Source: Methylobacterium mesophilicum (GTDB lineage: Bacteria; Pseudomonadota; Alphaproteobacteria; Rhizobiales; Beijerinckiaceae). Taken from it: DNA of 64,000 nt. Below, piece after piece: positions 1-8,177 of this stretch. Position 1 is the first letter of the stretch. Every line of letters begins with the position of its first letter. Under the pieces are notes generated by a model that had not been told where the DNA came from, did no database searches, and was given only the letters and a program-made list of their open reading frames with translations. The stretch is taken from positions 1-64,000 of the forward strand of contig NZ_BPQU01000005.1 of the NCBI RefSeq assembly GCF_022179445.1. The letters run 5' to 3'. The position numbers were made by a program, and so were the translations under genes.

Positions 1-617
<617 letters not shown>

Positions 618-624
618 GCCAGGA

Positions 625-656
625 CGGATCGGCGCGTCGCGAGGCGCGCCGATCCG
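625..656 (+). terminator. Hairpin after tuf, terminator-like without T-tract
   Basis: A 12-bp perfect stem (bases 625-636 with 645-656) closes an 8-base loop eight bases after the tuf stop codon. No run of T follows, so it is either a weak intrinsic terminator or an mRNA 3'-end stabiliser. The position just after a very highly expressed gene supports a role at the transcript end. Confidence 0.5.
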
Positions 657-829
657 CCAGACGGCGTACCTTTCGCAGCTTGCGTCTCATCGCGGCGTGA
701 ACATGTCCCGGTCCGGCCGGGATGCCAGGTGCCAATCTGCAGATCTGATGTGATTCCCGCCGGCCTTCGTCTTGACGGAGCGCCGGCGCTGCTTTGTCAT
801 GTCTCGACCGTGCTCCGGTGGAGACTCAT

Positions 830-1720
830 ATGTCCGCTGGTCTTCTTCGCCGCGCCCTGGATTTGCTGGTCCTGATCTGTACCGGGGCCCCAATCGCGCT
901 CGGTGGGGCGCGCGCCGATGATTTGAGCGACGGGCGATTCCGCGACGAGGTGGCGGCGCTGGTCCGGGTTCTGCAACCGGCGGCCGAGATCCGTCTCGAT
1001 TCCGATCCGGGGCAGATCAATGTCGGGCCCAGGACGATCGCCCTCACAAACCTGTACCCGCGCGTTGCCAGGCTCACCGGCTCGGAACGCCGACGGGCCA
1101 TCGCAGAATTCATCGCCGACGTTCTGGCGCGGTCCCAGCCCGCGACGGATCCCGGGGATTTCGCGGCCATCCAATCGCGGCTGCGCGTGCAACTCGTGCC
1201 GGAAGAGATCCTTCACCAGCGCCCGGAGATTGCCCGCCGTCGGTTTTCCGAGACGCTGTTCGTCGTCTACGTACTCGATGAACCGAAGCGGTACCAATAC
1301 GTGACCCGCGCGATGCTCGCGGGCTGGCATGTCGAGCCCGCCCTGGTGGAGTCGACCGCCGTCAAGAACCTCGCGGCAACCTCGAAGGATGCTCCGTTCA
1401 GCCTCGGCGTCGGGGATGACACGCCGATCTTCGCCATCGCCGATTCGGGCGACGATTACGACGCCGCGCGGCTGCTGGTGCCGGACTACCTCGATCAGAT
1501 GCGCCGCGCCTTGAAGGCGGACAGCATCACCCTGACCGCTCCGACCCGGAATGCGCTGATGGCCTGGCCCGCCGATAGCGCTGCGCGGCACGAACTGGCC
1601 GCAGAGGCGACCAAGCAGATGCGGGCCGGCCCCTACGGTCGCAGCGACGACCTGTTCCACTTCGACCGAAACGGATTGCGTCCCTTGACCGCTGCGGAGC
1701 GCGCGGATCACGGCCGTTGA
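830..1720 (+). CDS. Exported DUF1444-like protein
   Basis: A 296-residue protein of unknown function. The start at ATG 830 is chosen because it opens directly into a signal-peptide-like stretch (basic RR, then a hydrophobic run through residue 24, then an ARADD cleavage-like site); an in-frame ATG 36 bases upstream gives an unlikely N-terminus. The body resembles the DUF1444 (YtpQ) family: a conserved DDYDAARLLVPDYL segment near residues 203-216 and a following LTAPTRNALMAWP segment match family landmarks. An exported form is unusual for that family. No neighbour suggests a role; the gene sits alone between tuf and tRNA-Trp. The family call is from memory of its landmarks, so it is moderate. 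Confidence 0.6.
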   Translation: MSAGLLRRALDLLVLICTGAPIALGGARADDLSDGRFRDEVAALVRVLQPAAEIRLDSDPGQINVGPRTIALTNLYPRVARLTGSERRRAIAEFIADVLARSQPATDPGDFAAIQSRLRVQLVPEEILHQRPEIARRRFSETLFVVYVLDEPKRYQYVTRAMLAGWHVEPALVESTAVKNLAATSKDAPFSLGVGDDTPIFAIADSGDDYDAARLLVPDYLDQMRRALKADSITLTAPTRNALMAWPADSAARHELAAEATKQMRAGPYGRSDDLFHFDRNGLRPLTAAERADHGR

Positions 1721-1777
1721 CGCTGCGCAGCCGCGGGATGCCCGAAGGACCCGCCGCTCCGGTCATGATCGGGTGGG

Positions 1778-1825
1778 ACGGACAGGCCCGCGAGGGCCGC
1801 ATTTTGCTTTCTCGGGCCTGTCCGT
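1778..1825. terminator. 13-bp inverted repeat before tRNA-Trp
   Basis: Bases 1778-1790 (ACGGACAGGCCCG) are perfectly complementary to 1813-1825, with a 22-base loop containing short T runs. It lies 57 bases after the DUF1444-like gene and 53 before the tRNA, so it most plausibly ends the upstream transcript. There is no T-tract directly after the stem. Confidence 0.45.
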
Positions 1826-1877
1826 GTCGCCGAACCTCTTGCAAGCGCCGCCGCAATCGGGCATTTGGCAGAACGCT

Positions 1878-1954
1878 AGGAGTGTAGCTCAACTGGTCAG
1901 AGCGCCGGTCTCCAAAACCGGAGGTTGCGGGTTCGAGTCCCTCCACTCCTGCCA
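1878..1954 (+). tRNA. trnW: tRNA-Trp (CCA anticodon)
   Basis: A 77-base tRNA with the CCA end encoded. The acceptor stem AGGAGTG (1878-1884) pairs perfectly with CACTCCT (1944-1950); G1951 is the discriminator base and 1952-1954 is CCA. The anticodon arm CCGGT-CTCCAAA-ACCGG places CCA at 1912-1914, which reads UGG. The T arm carries GGTTCGAGTCC. tRNA-Trp ahead of secE-nusG is a conserved bacterial arrangement. Confidence 0.97.
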
Positions 1955-2138
1955 GACATCTCACCCAACCCCGCGCGGTCGCCCGGTCGACAAGCCGGCG
2001 GAGTTGCGCTAGAGCGGGCGCAATCCGAGATCTGAAGCGACCGTCGGTGCGGGCCTCCCCAGGCCCTCGGCGCCGGATGTTCGCGTTCCCGGAAGCAGGC
2101 CCTGCCTCGGGCCCGCGCACGCAAAAAACACTGGCGCC

Positions 2139-2435
2139 ATGGCATCGAACGAAGCGACCAAGAAGGTGGATGTGGCGCGCGGCGCGGCTCGCGGTCCCGC
2201 GAACACGCCGCCGGCGCGTCCGGCCACGCCCGCCAAGGTGCCGCAGAAGCGCGCGACGCCCGGCGAGTTCTTCTCCCAGGTCCGCGACGAGGCCCGCAAG
2301 GTCACCTGGCCGTCCCGCCGGGAAACCACGATCACCACCATCATGGTGTTCGTGATGGTCGTGGTCACCAGCCTGTTCTTCACGGTGGTCGACCAGGCCC
2401 TGCGCTTCGTGGTGGGCCTCGTGCTCGGCCTCTAG
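2139..2435 (+). CDS. secE: Preprotein translocase subunit SecE
   Basis: SecE clamps and stabilises SecY in the inner-membrane protein-export channel. The 98-residue protein has a Pro/Ala-rich basic N-terminal extension, then the family hallmark EARKVTWPSRRET (about residues 52-64), then a single hydrophobic helix (MVFVMVVVTSLFFTVVD) at the C-terminus. The one-TM form is typical of non-enteric bacteria. It lies between tRNA-Trp and nusG, the usual place, and 88 bases separate it from nusG. ATG 2139 is the first plausible start. No anomalies. Confidence 0.95.
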   Translation: MASNEATKKVDVARGAARGPANTPPARPATPAKVPQKRATPGEFFSQVRDEARKVTWPSRRETTITTIMVFVMVVVTSLFFTVVDQALRFVVGLVLGL

Positions 2436-2436
2436 A

Positions 2437-2482
2437 GCATCGTCCCGAAAGGTGGCCTCCGGCTTTCGGGAAAAGGTGATGC
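2437..2482. repeat. Dispersed palindromic repeat between secE and nusG
   Basis: The stem CCCGAAAG (2444-2451) pairs with CTTTCGGG (2463-2470), flanked by outer arms GCATC (2437-2441) and GATGC (2478-2482). Elements of this form are frequent intergenic repeats in Methylobacterium and relatives (general knowledge). Here it sits inside a transcript that must read from secE into nusG, so it would be a structured spacer rather than a strong terminator. Confidence 0.55.
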
Positions 2483-2523
2483 GTTGAGGGGGGCGATATC
2501 GATCCGGGGGAGACCTCGCGGAC

Positions 2524-3078
2524 TTGTCGGAGTTGAACGGAACCGTGTCGAAGCGCTGGTACATCGTCCACGCCTACTCGAACTTCGAGAACAAGGTCGC
2601 GCAGTCCATCAAGGACCAGGCGGCCCAGCGCGGGCTGACCGAGCTGTTCGACGAGGTGATGGTCCCGACCGAGAAGGTCGTCGAGGTGCGCCGCGGCCGG
2701 AAGGTCGATGCCGAGCGCAAGTTCTTCCCCGGCTACGTGCTGGTGAAGTGCGACCTGACCGACGAGGTCTACCACCTCATCAAGAACACCCCGAAGGTCA
2801 CGGGTTTCCTCGGGGCCGACAAGTCGAAGCCGGTTCCGATCCCCGACGCCGAGGCCGAGCGGATCAAGGGCCAGGTCGCCGAGGGCGTCGATCGGCCGAA
2901 GCCGTCGATCGCGTTCGAGATCGGCGAGACCGTCCGGGTCGCCGACGGCCCGTTCGCGAGCTTCAACGGCACCGTCGAGGAGATCGACGAGGCCCGCTCC
3001 CGTCTCAAGGTGGCCGTGTCGATCTTCGGCCGGGCCACGCCGGTGGAGCTGGAATACGCCCAGGTCGAGAAGGCCTGA
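2524..3078 (+). CDS. nusG: Transcription termination/antitermination factor NusG
   Basis: NusG binds RNA polymerase and couples it to Rho or to the leading ribosome. The 184-residue protein shows the N-terminal NGN domain (KRWYIVHAYSNFENKV near residues 10-25, and FFPGYVLVKCDL) and the C-terminal KOW domain (GETVRVADGPFASFNGTVEE). TTG 2524 is used as start with GGGGGAGA about ten bases upstream; GTG 2545 (giving VSKRWYIVH) is a credible alternative, since the domain begins there. It follows secE and precedes rplK, the standard order. Ordinary family length. Confidence 0.95.
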   Translation: MSELNGTVSKRWYIVHAYSNFENKVAQSIKDQAAQRGLTELFDEVMVPTEKVVEVRRGRKVDAERKFFPGYVLVKCDLTDEVYHLIKNTPKVTGFLGADKSKPVPIPDAEAERIKGQVAEGVDRPKPSIAFEIGETVRVADGPFASFNGTVEEIDEARSRLKVAVSIFGRATPVELEYAQVEKA

Positions 3079-3301
3079 GGCACGCACGTTTTCGGCGGCC
3101 GGTTTTTCGGCCGTCCATCCTCTTCCGGCCGGCGTTCAGCCTCGGCCGTGAAGCGGCCGCACCCTGCAAAGGGGCGGTCTCACCCGCGGAAGATCCGCCC
3201 GGCCTCGCCTCCGGGATCCACGGATCGCACCGCGACCTGTCATCGTCCGACCCGCCCGCGCCTAGGCAGCCCGGCGGCGGACGCAGTTTGGGAGATATCC
3301 C

Positions 3302-3751
3302 ATGGCGAAGAAGATCACGGGCTACGTGAAGCTTCAGGTCCCGGCCGGCGCGGCGAACCCGTCGCCCCCGATCGGTCCCGCGCTCGGTCAGCGCGGCCTC
3401 AACATCATGGAATTCTGCAAGGCCTTCAACGCGAAGACGGCGCAGATGGAGAAGGGTACCCCGATCCCGGTGATCATCACCGCGTATCAGGACCGCTCCT
3501 TCACCTTCGAGATGAAGCAGCCGCCGGTCACCTTCTTCCTGAAGAAGGCCGTCGGCCTGAAGATCGGCAAGAAGCCGGCCTCCGGCTCGAAGACCCCCGG
3601 TAAGGGCCCGGTTGTCGGCAAGATCTCCGAGGCGCAGCTGCGCGAGATCGCCGAGAAGAAGATGCCCGACCTCAACTGCGACTCGGTCGATGCGGCCGTC
3701 GCCATGATCCGCGGCTCTGCCCGGGCCATGGGCCTCGAAATCACGGCCTGA
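3302..3751 (+). CDS. rplK: 50S ribosomal protein L11
   Basis: L11 forms the GTPase-associated stalk base with 23S rRNA and touches EF-G and RelA. The 149-residue protein has the family length, with the N-terminal [20 protein letters not shown] motif and an [10 protein letters not shown] segment. The start ATG 3302 has GGGAG just upstream. It is co-transcribed with rplA, 11 bases downstream. The 223-base gap after nusG holds short GC-rich inverted repeats (for example around 3094-3114) that might end or attenuate the secE-nusG transcript, but no clear promoter is seen there. Confidence 0.96.
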   Translation: MAKKITGYVKLQVPAGAANPSPPIGPALGQRGLNIMEFCKAFNAKTAQMEKGTPIPVIITAYQDRSFTFEMKQPPVTFFLKKAVGLKIGKKPASGSKTPGKGPVVGKISEAQLREIAEKKMPDLNCDSVDAAVAMIRGSARAMGLEITA

Positions 3752-3762
3752 GGGAGGACATC

Positions 3763-4461
3763 ATGGCACGCGAAGGAAAGCGCATCCGCGCGGCCCGCGA
3801 GGGCATCGAGGTGACCAAGCTCTACCCGCTCGACGAGGCGATCAAGCTGGTCAAGGAGCGGGCGACCGCGAAGTTCGACGAGACCGTCGAGGTCTCGATG
3901 AACCTCGGCGTCGATCCGCGTCACGCCGACCAGATGGTCCGCGGCGTCTGCAACCTGCCGAACGGCTCCGGCCGGACGGTCCGCGTGGCGGTCTTCGCCC
4001 GCGGCGCCAAGGCGGACGACGCCAAGGCGGCGGGTGCCGACATCGTCGGCGCCGAGGATCTCCTGGAGATCGTCCAGAGCGGCAAGATCGAGTTCGACCG
4101 CTGCATCGCCACCCCGGACATGATGCCGCTGGTCGGCCGTCTCGGTAAGGTGCTGGGCCCGCGCGGCCTGATGCCGAACCCGAAGGTCGGCACCGTTACC
4201 ATGGACGTGAAGACCGCCGTGGCCGGCGCCAAGGGCGGCTCGGTGGAGTTCCGCGTCGAGAAGGCCGGGATCGTCCATGCCGGCGTCGGTAAGGTCTCGT
4301 TCGACGCCGACAAGCTGATCGAGAACATCAAGGCTTTCGCCGACGCGGTCGCCAAGGCCAAGCCGGCGGGCGCCAAGGGCACCTACGTCCAGCGCATCGC
4401 CGTCACCTCGACGATGGGCCCGGGCGTGAAGGTCGAGCCGAACACGGTCCTGACCGCCTGA
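3763..4461 (+). CDS. rplA: 50S ribosomal protein L1
   Basis: L1 binds the 23S rRNA L1 stalk and helps release deacylated tRNA; in many bacteria it also represses its own rplKA mRNA. The 232-residue protein is normal in length, with recognisable stretches [19 protein letters not shown] and [28 protein letters not shown] at 3751-3758 is an excellent ribosome binding site for ATG 3763 and overlaps the region just after the rplK stop. A strong intrinsic terminator follows, so the usual read-through into rplJ is broken here. Confidence 0.96.
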   Translation: MAREGKRIRAAREGIEVTKLYPLDEAIKLVKERATAKFDETVEVSMNLGVDPRHADQMVRGVCNLPNGSGRTVRVAVFARGAKADDAKAAGADIVGAEDLLEIVQSGKIEFDRCIATPDMMPLVGRLGKVLGPRGLMPNPKVGTVTMDVKTAVAGAKGGSVEFRVEKAGIVHAGVGKVSFDADKLIENIKAFADAVAKAKPAGAKGTYVQRIAVTSTMGPGVKVEPNTVLTA

Positions 4462-4486
4462 TCTTCGACGCACCATCCTTACGAAG

Positions 4487-4514
4487 CGCCCGGCCGGAGA
4501 CGGCCGGGCGTTTT
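4487..4514 (+). terminator. Intrinsic terminator of the rplKA operon
   Basis: A perfect 10-bp GC stem, CGCCCGGCCG (4487-4496) with CGGCCGGGCG (4501-4510), has a GAGA tetraloop and is followed by TTTT. It lies 25 bases after the rplA stop. This is a classical Rho-independent terminator and separates rplKA from everything downstream. Confidence 0.85.
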
Positions 4515-4559
4515 GCGTTGGGGGCCTCGGCGCAAAACTCCTTTGCGGATGAGGCGCTC

Positions 4560-4609
4560 CCCTTTCCCGGACGCCTGGAACGACAGTGGAAGGTGATCCG
4601 GGACCCAGC
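4560..4609 (-). repeat. REP-like palindromic repeat, copy A
   Basis: This copy begins CCCTTTCCCGG and ends GATCCGGGACCCAGC. It is the diverged reverse complement of copies B and C around the GIY-YIG gene. The centre differs from the others, but the two conserved ends match. Confidence 0.65.
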
Positions 4610-4676
4610 TTAGAAATGTGCCGCGTAGCGGCTCAGTTGAGGAGCCACGTTGTAGCAAGTCAGCGCCTTATCTTGA

Positions 4677-4734
4677 TGCGCTGGGTCCCGGGTCGCATTC
4701 CGCTAGCGCCGCATGCGCCCGGGAAAAGGTGTCG
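4677..4734 (+). repeat. REP-like palindromic repeat, copy B (left direct repeat)
   Basis: A 58-base element that begins TGCGCTGGGTCCCGGG and ends CCCGGGAAAAGGTGTCG. It can fold on itself because CCCGGGTCGCAT pairs with ATGCGCCCGGG, leaving one bulged base. It differs from copy C at only 3 of 58 positions and lies in the same orientation on the other side of the GIY-YIG gene. Confidence 0.8.
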
Positions 4735-4786
4735 TCGAATCGGCAAAGCTTCATCATATCCGCCTGCCGTGCTGGGGAGGTGGGTG

Positions 4787-5080
4787 ATGGAGCGCCGGTC
4801 CCACGTCTACATGCTCGCCAGTCGGCGGAACGGAACGCTCTACACCGGCTCAACGACCGACCTCGCCCGGCGCGTCTATGAGCATCGCACCGGTGCGATG
4901 CCGGGGTTCACCCGTGACTACGGCGTGACGATGCTGGTTTGGTACGAAGAGTACTCCCGCATCATCGGTGCCCGCATCCGGGAGTATGCGATCAAGCGCT
5001 GGCGCCGTGCGTGGAAGCTCGCGCTGATCGAGGCATTCAACCCGGCTTGGCGCGATCTCTACGAGGATCTCGGGTTTTGA
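4787..5080 (+). CDS. GIY-YIG nuclease family protein, REP-flanked
   Basis: A 97-residue single-domain nuclease of the YhbQ/URI-like GIY-YIG group, which in other members cleaves DNA through a Tyr/Arg/Glu active site. The GIY and YIG elements appear as HVYML (residues 6-10) and LYTG (18-21); the Arg of LARRVYEH and the C-terminal IREYAIKRWRRAWK and NPAWRDLYEDL blocks are typical. ATG 4787 is chosen because GGGGAGG (4774-4780) lies 7 bases upstream; a longer in-frame reading would run through a repeat. The gene sits between near-identical direct copies of a palindromic repeat inside the rplA-rplJ interval. Its natural substrate is unknown. Confidence 0.85.
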   Translation: MERRSHVYMLASRRNGTLYTGSTTDLARRVYEHRTGAMPGFTRDYGVTMLVWYEEYSRIIGARIREYAIKRWRRAWKLALIEAFNPAWRDLYEDLGF

Positions 5081-5099
5081 GCCGCTGCGCGGCGCGTCC

Positions 5100-5157
5100 T
5101 GCGCTGGGTCCCGGGTCGCATTCCGCTAGCGCTGCATGCGCCCGGGAAAGGGCGTCG
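5100..5157 (+). repeat. REP-like palindromic repeat, copy C (right direct repeat)
   Basis: Begins TGCGCTGGGTCCCGGG at 5100 and matches copy B at 55 of 58 positions. It starts 20 bases after the GIY-YIG stop codon, so the gene is tightly bracketed by B and C. Confidence 0.8.
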
Positions 5158-5171
5158 CGGTTCATCCTGCA

Positions 5172-5225
5172 CCGCCCTTTTCCCGGACAGGTGCAGCGAA
5201 GCGGAACCTGATCCGGGACCCAGCG
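5172..5225 (-). repeat. REP-like palindromic repeat, copy D
   Basis: An inverted copy running CCTTTTCCCGGACAGG to GATCCGGGACCCAG, facing copy C across a short spacer. C and D together form a convergent pair of the kind seen in REP doublets. Its reverse complement aligns along its whole length with copy B. Confidence 0.75.
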
Positions 5226-5323
5226 TAAGTGTCGCCGAGCAGCGGCTCTTTAGCACCGCCCTTCACGTCATTCTCAACATCGAAGGGGGGCGCCATCCCG
5301 CGCGGCTGTGCTAGATAGCCCTC

Positions 5324-6967
5324 ATGCGCAGCACAGTCTCCGTCACGACCCGTCGACGCATCCTCTGCGTCTTCCCCGCCTACACGCCCTCGTTCGGCAC
5401 GTTTTCGCACGCCTATCCGCTGATGGGCGGCGTCAAGGCGTTCATGCCCCCGCAGGGCCTTCTGGTGATCGCGGCCTACATGCCCGAGAGCTGGGAGTAC
5501 CGCTTTATCGACGAGAACATCCGGCGCGCCTCCGCCCAGGATTTCGCCTGGGCCGACGCGGTGTTCGTCTCCGGGATGCACATCCAGGAGGGCCAGATCC
5601 ACGACATCGGCCGGCGCGCCCACGCGGCCGGCAAGGTCGCGGCGCTCGGCGGCCCCTCGGTGTCCGGCGCCCGGGAAAAATATCCGGACTTCGATTATCT
5701 CCACGTCGGCGAGATCGGCGACGCCACCGACCGGCTGATCGAACGGCTCGATGCAGACATTACCCGTCCGACCCAGCAGGTGGTGTTCGAGACCGGTGAG
5801 CGGCTCGCGCTCTCGGACTTCCCGGCCCCGGCCTACGAGGCCGCGCCGCTCAAGCGCTACCTGATCGGTTCGCTGCAATTCTCGTCCGGCTGCCCGTATC
5901 GCTGCGAGTTCTGCGACATCCCGCAGCTCTACGGCCGTCAGCCCCGGCTGAAGAGCCCCGAGCAGATGTGCGCCGAGCTGGACGCGATCATCAGCCAGCC
6001 CGGCCACCCGGCGGTGGTCTACTTCGTGGACGACAACTTCATCGCCAACCGCAAGGCGACCCGCGAGATGCTGCCCCATCTCGTGGCGTGGCAGAAGAAG
6101 AACGACTACCCGCTGCAATTCGCCTGCGAGGCGACCCTGAACATGGCCAAGCAGCCCGAAATCCTCGAGCTGATGCGCCAGGCCAACTTCATGACCGTGT
6201 TCGTCGGGATCGAGACGCCCGAGGCCGACGCGCTCAAGGGCATCGACAAGACCCACAACGCCGCCGTGCCGATGTACGAGGCGATCGAGACGCTCAATTC
6301 CTACGGGCTCGAAGTCACCTCGGGCATCATCCTGGGGCTCGATACCGACAGCGACAAGTCCGAGCAGAACCTGATCGACTTCATCGACAAGTCGGCGATC
6401 CCGGTGCTGACCATCAACCTCCTCCAGGCCCTGCCCAAGACCCCGCTCTGGGACCGGCTGGAGCGCGAGGGGCGCCTGGTCCACGATGCGGCGCTGGAAT
6501 CGAACGTCCTGTTCAAGCGCCCGCACGACACCGTCGTGTCGAGCTGGCGCCGGGCGATCGCCCATGCCTACGAGCCGGAGCAGCTCTTCTCCCGGTTCAA
6601 GCACCAGTGCGAAACCACCTACCGGAACCGGATCAAGACCCCGACCAAGGGCAAGCTCACCTTCACGAACCTGCGCCGCGGCCTGATCCTCGGCTTCAAC
6701 ATCATCACGCGGGTCGGGCTGCTCTCCGATTACCGCAGGCCGTTCTGGAGCGCCGCCGGCTACGCGCTCAAGCGCGGGCAGATCGAGGCGGTGTTCAACA
6801 TGGGCTTCGTCGCCCACCACCTGATCCGCTTCACCCGCGAGGCCCTGCGGGGCGAGCACAACGCCTCGTTCTACGCGGCCAAGGCCGCGGAGGCCGAGGA
6901 TGCGCGGCGGCGTTCGTGGTGGGAGACTGCGCGGCGCAAACTGGTGCCGGAGCGCGAGGCGGCGTAG
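5324..6967 (+). CDS. hpnP: B12-binding radical SAM protein, probable hopanoid C-2 methylase
   Basis: Members of this family methylate C-2 of hopanoids, membrane triterpenoids. The 547-residue protein has a B12-binding-type Rossmann N-terminus (RRILCVFPAYTPSFGTFSHA, then a VFVSGMHIQ stretch), a radical SAM cluster CPYRCEFC with Cys190, Cys194 and Cys197, and a C-terminal DUF4070-type region. The pattern of PLMGGVKAFMPPQG, the DYLHVGE segment and PVLTINLLQALPKTPLWDRL is what I recall from HpnP proteins, and Methylobacterium species are known 2-methylhopanoid producers. No other hopanoid genes are adjacent; the gene lies alone between the GIY-YIG gene and rplJ. A different substrate within the same radical SAM subfamily is the main alternative. 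Confidence 0.72.
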   Translation: MRSTVSVTTRRRILCVFPAYTPSFGTFSHAYPLMGGVKAFMPPQGLLVIAAYMPESWEYRFIDENIRRASAQDFAWADAVFVSGMHIQEGQIHDIGRRAHAAGKVAALGGPSVSGAREKYPDFDYLHVGEIGDATDRLIERLDADITRPTQQVVFETGERLALSDFPAPAYEAAPLKRYLIGSLQFSSGCPYRCEFCDIPQLYGRQPRLKSPEQMCAELDAIISQPGHPAVVYFVDDNFIANRKATREMLPHLVAWQKKNDYPLQFACEATLNMAKQPEILELMRQANFMTVFVGIETPEADALKGIDKTHNAAVPMYEAIETLNSYGLEVTSGIILGLDTDSDKSEQNLIDFIDKSAIPVLTINLLQALPKTPLWDRLEREGRLVHDAALESNVLFKRPHDTVVSSWRRAIAHAYEPEQLFSRFKHQCETTYRNRIKTPTKGKLTFTNLRRGLILGFNIITRVGLLSDYRRPFWSAAGYALKRGQIEAVFNMGFVAHHLIRFTREALRGEHNASFYAAKAAEAEDARRRSWWETARRKLVPEREAA

Positions 6968-7022
6968 CCTTCGGGCTTGGCACGTTAAGGTACGGGAGGG
7001 CTATCGACGCCGATACCGATCC

Positions 7023-7050
7023 AAACCGGGAGCATGCGTGCTCCCGGTTT
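7023..7050. terminator. Perfect palindromic hairpin after hpnP
   Basis: A 12-bp perfect stem, AAACCGGGAGCA (7023-7034) with TGCTCCCGGTTT (7039-7050), has the 4-base loop TGCG. It lies 55 bases after the hpnP stop. The stem ends in TTT but the following bases are GC-rich, so termination would be modest. The stem's A and T ends make it usable in both directions. Confidence 0.6.
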
Positions 7051-7159
7051 GCGCGTCCGGTGATACCTCTGGGCCGAGTCGGCGACGGACCGTCCATGCG
7101 TCCCAAGCCGGTCTCCCACGCCAGCCCTTGCCTGCGGCGGAAAAGTCGCGCTTCAGCCC

Positions 7160-7188
7160 TTGGCAGGCGGCTTGCTAGCCTCTATACA
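7160..7188 (+). promoter_or_regulatory. Sigma-70-type promoter of the rplJL-rpoBC operon
   Basis: TTGGCA (7160-7165) and TATACA (7183-7188) are spaced by exactly 17 bases, close to the housekeeping consensus. It is the best promoter in the 640-base interval between hpnP and rplJ, and it would give a transcript starting near 7195 with a leader of about 415 bases. A terminator behind rplA makes an independent promoter necessary. Confidence 0.7.
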
Positions 7189-7194
7189 CCGCGC

Positions 7195-7609
7195 CTTACG
7201 CATTTCATCCTCACGGAAGGAGACGGCCAATCGGCCGGTTTCCGCATGAAATGTCGCCCGGGCAACCGGGTGGCAATAGCCGGCAGGATCCTGAGGGCGA
7301 CGAGCCCCGCGGAGCCTTGTCCGGCTATGTCCTGTCCGAGACTGCAGGTGCCGGTTCGCCGGCTTAATCAACGCCCAACCTGCACAGACGGGGAAGACCG
7401 AACTTAGGAAAAGCCTCGCTGCGGCATACGCCGCGGAGGGGTGTCGGTTTGAACCAACTCACCCGAAGCGGCCCTCGCGGGCACGTGCGGGGACAGGGCC
7501 GCGAAGCGTCGTTCGGACGTTCCCGGTCTCTTGAAGGCCGAGACGACGTCCGGGCGGCATGTGCAACCGGCGGACCCGATTCCGGGTTCCGCCAACCGGA
7601 GAGAGCCCA
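7195..7609 (+). promoter_or_regulatory. Long 5' leader of rplJ, candidate L10 autoregulatory leader
   Basis: No gene is found in this stretch. In many bacteria the L10-L12 complex binds the rplJ leader and represses translation. Two hairpins stand out: GCGGC-ATAC-GCCGC (7421-7434), and a larger one pairing GGCGGACCC (7569-7577) with GGGTTCCGCC (7584-7593) with one bulge, which ends 16 bases before the GTG start, near the ribosome binding site. A kink-turn or covariance match was not established, so the regulatory role is inferred from position. Confidence 0.4.
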
Positions 7610-8128
7610 GTGGACCGGACAGCAAAAGCTGACCTCGTCTCGACGCTCAACGGCGTGTTCAATCAGAGCGCCGTCGTCGTCGTGGCCCACTACAAGGGCC
7701 TCACGGTCGCCGACATGCAGAAGCTGCGCTCGCAGATGAAGCAGGCCGGCGCCACCGTGAAGGTCGCCAAGAACAGCCTCGCCGGCATCGCACTCGATGG
7801 TACGGACGTCGCCTCCATCAAGCCGCTCCTGAAGGGCCCGACCCTGCTCGCCTATTCCGGCGACCCGGTCGCAGCCGCGAAGGTCGCGGTCGATTTCGCC
7901 AAGACGAACGACAAGCTCGTGATCCTTGGCGGCGCGATGGGGAAGACAACCCTGAACCCGGACGGCGTGAAGGCCCTCGCCTCGCTCCCGTCCCTCGACG
8001 AACTGCGCGCCAAGATCGTGGGCCTGGTACAGGCGCCCGCGACCAAGATCGCTCAGGTCGTCAATGCGCCGGCGGCCAAGCTCGCCCGCGTGTTCGGGGC
8101 CTATGCCACCAAGGACGAGGCCGCTTGA
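7610..8128 (+). CDS. rplJ: 50S ribosomal protein L10
   Basis: L10 anchors L7/L12 dimers on the ribosomal stalk and usually represses its own operon. The GTG start at 7610 gives 172 residues, the family's length, and [15 protein letters not shown] as N-terminus; CGGAGAGAG lies 4 bases upstream of it. An ATG further upstream is in frame but would add an unrelated 17 residues. Conserved stretches include [20 protein letters not shown] and [13 protein letters not shown]. The C-terminal helix that carries L12 follows. It is first in the rplJ-rplL-rpoB-rpoC operon, 49 bases before rplL. Confidence 0.95.
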   Translation: MDRTAKADLVSTLNGVFNQSAVVVVAHYKGLTVADMQKLRSQMKQAGATVKVAKNSLAGIALDGTDVASIKPLLKGPTLLAYSGDPVAAAKVAVDFAKTNDKLVILGGAMGKTTLNPDGVKALASLPSLDELRAKIVGLVQAPATKIAQVVNAPAAKLARVFGAYATKDEAA

Positions 8129-8177
8129 GGCCCTTCAAAAACCCATCGTTCGAACCGATATCTGAGAGGAATTGAAA

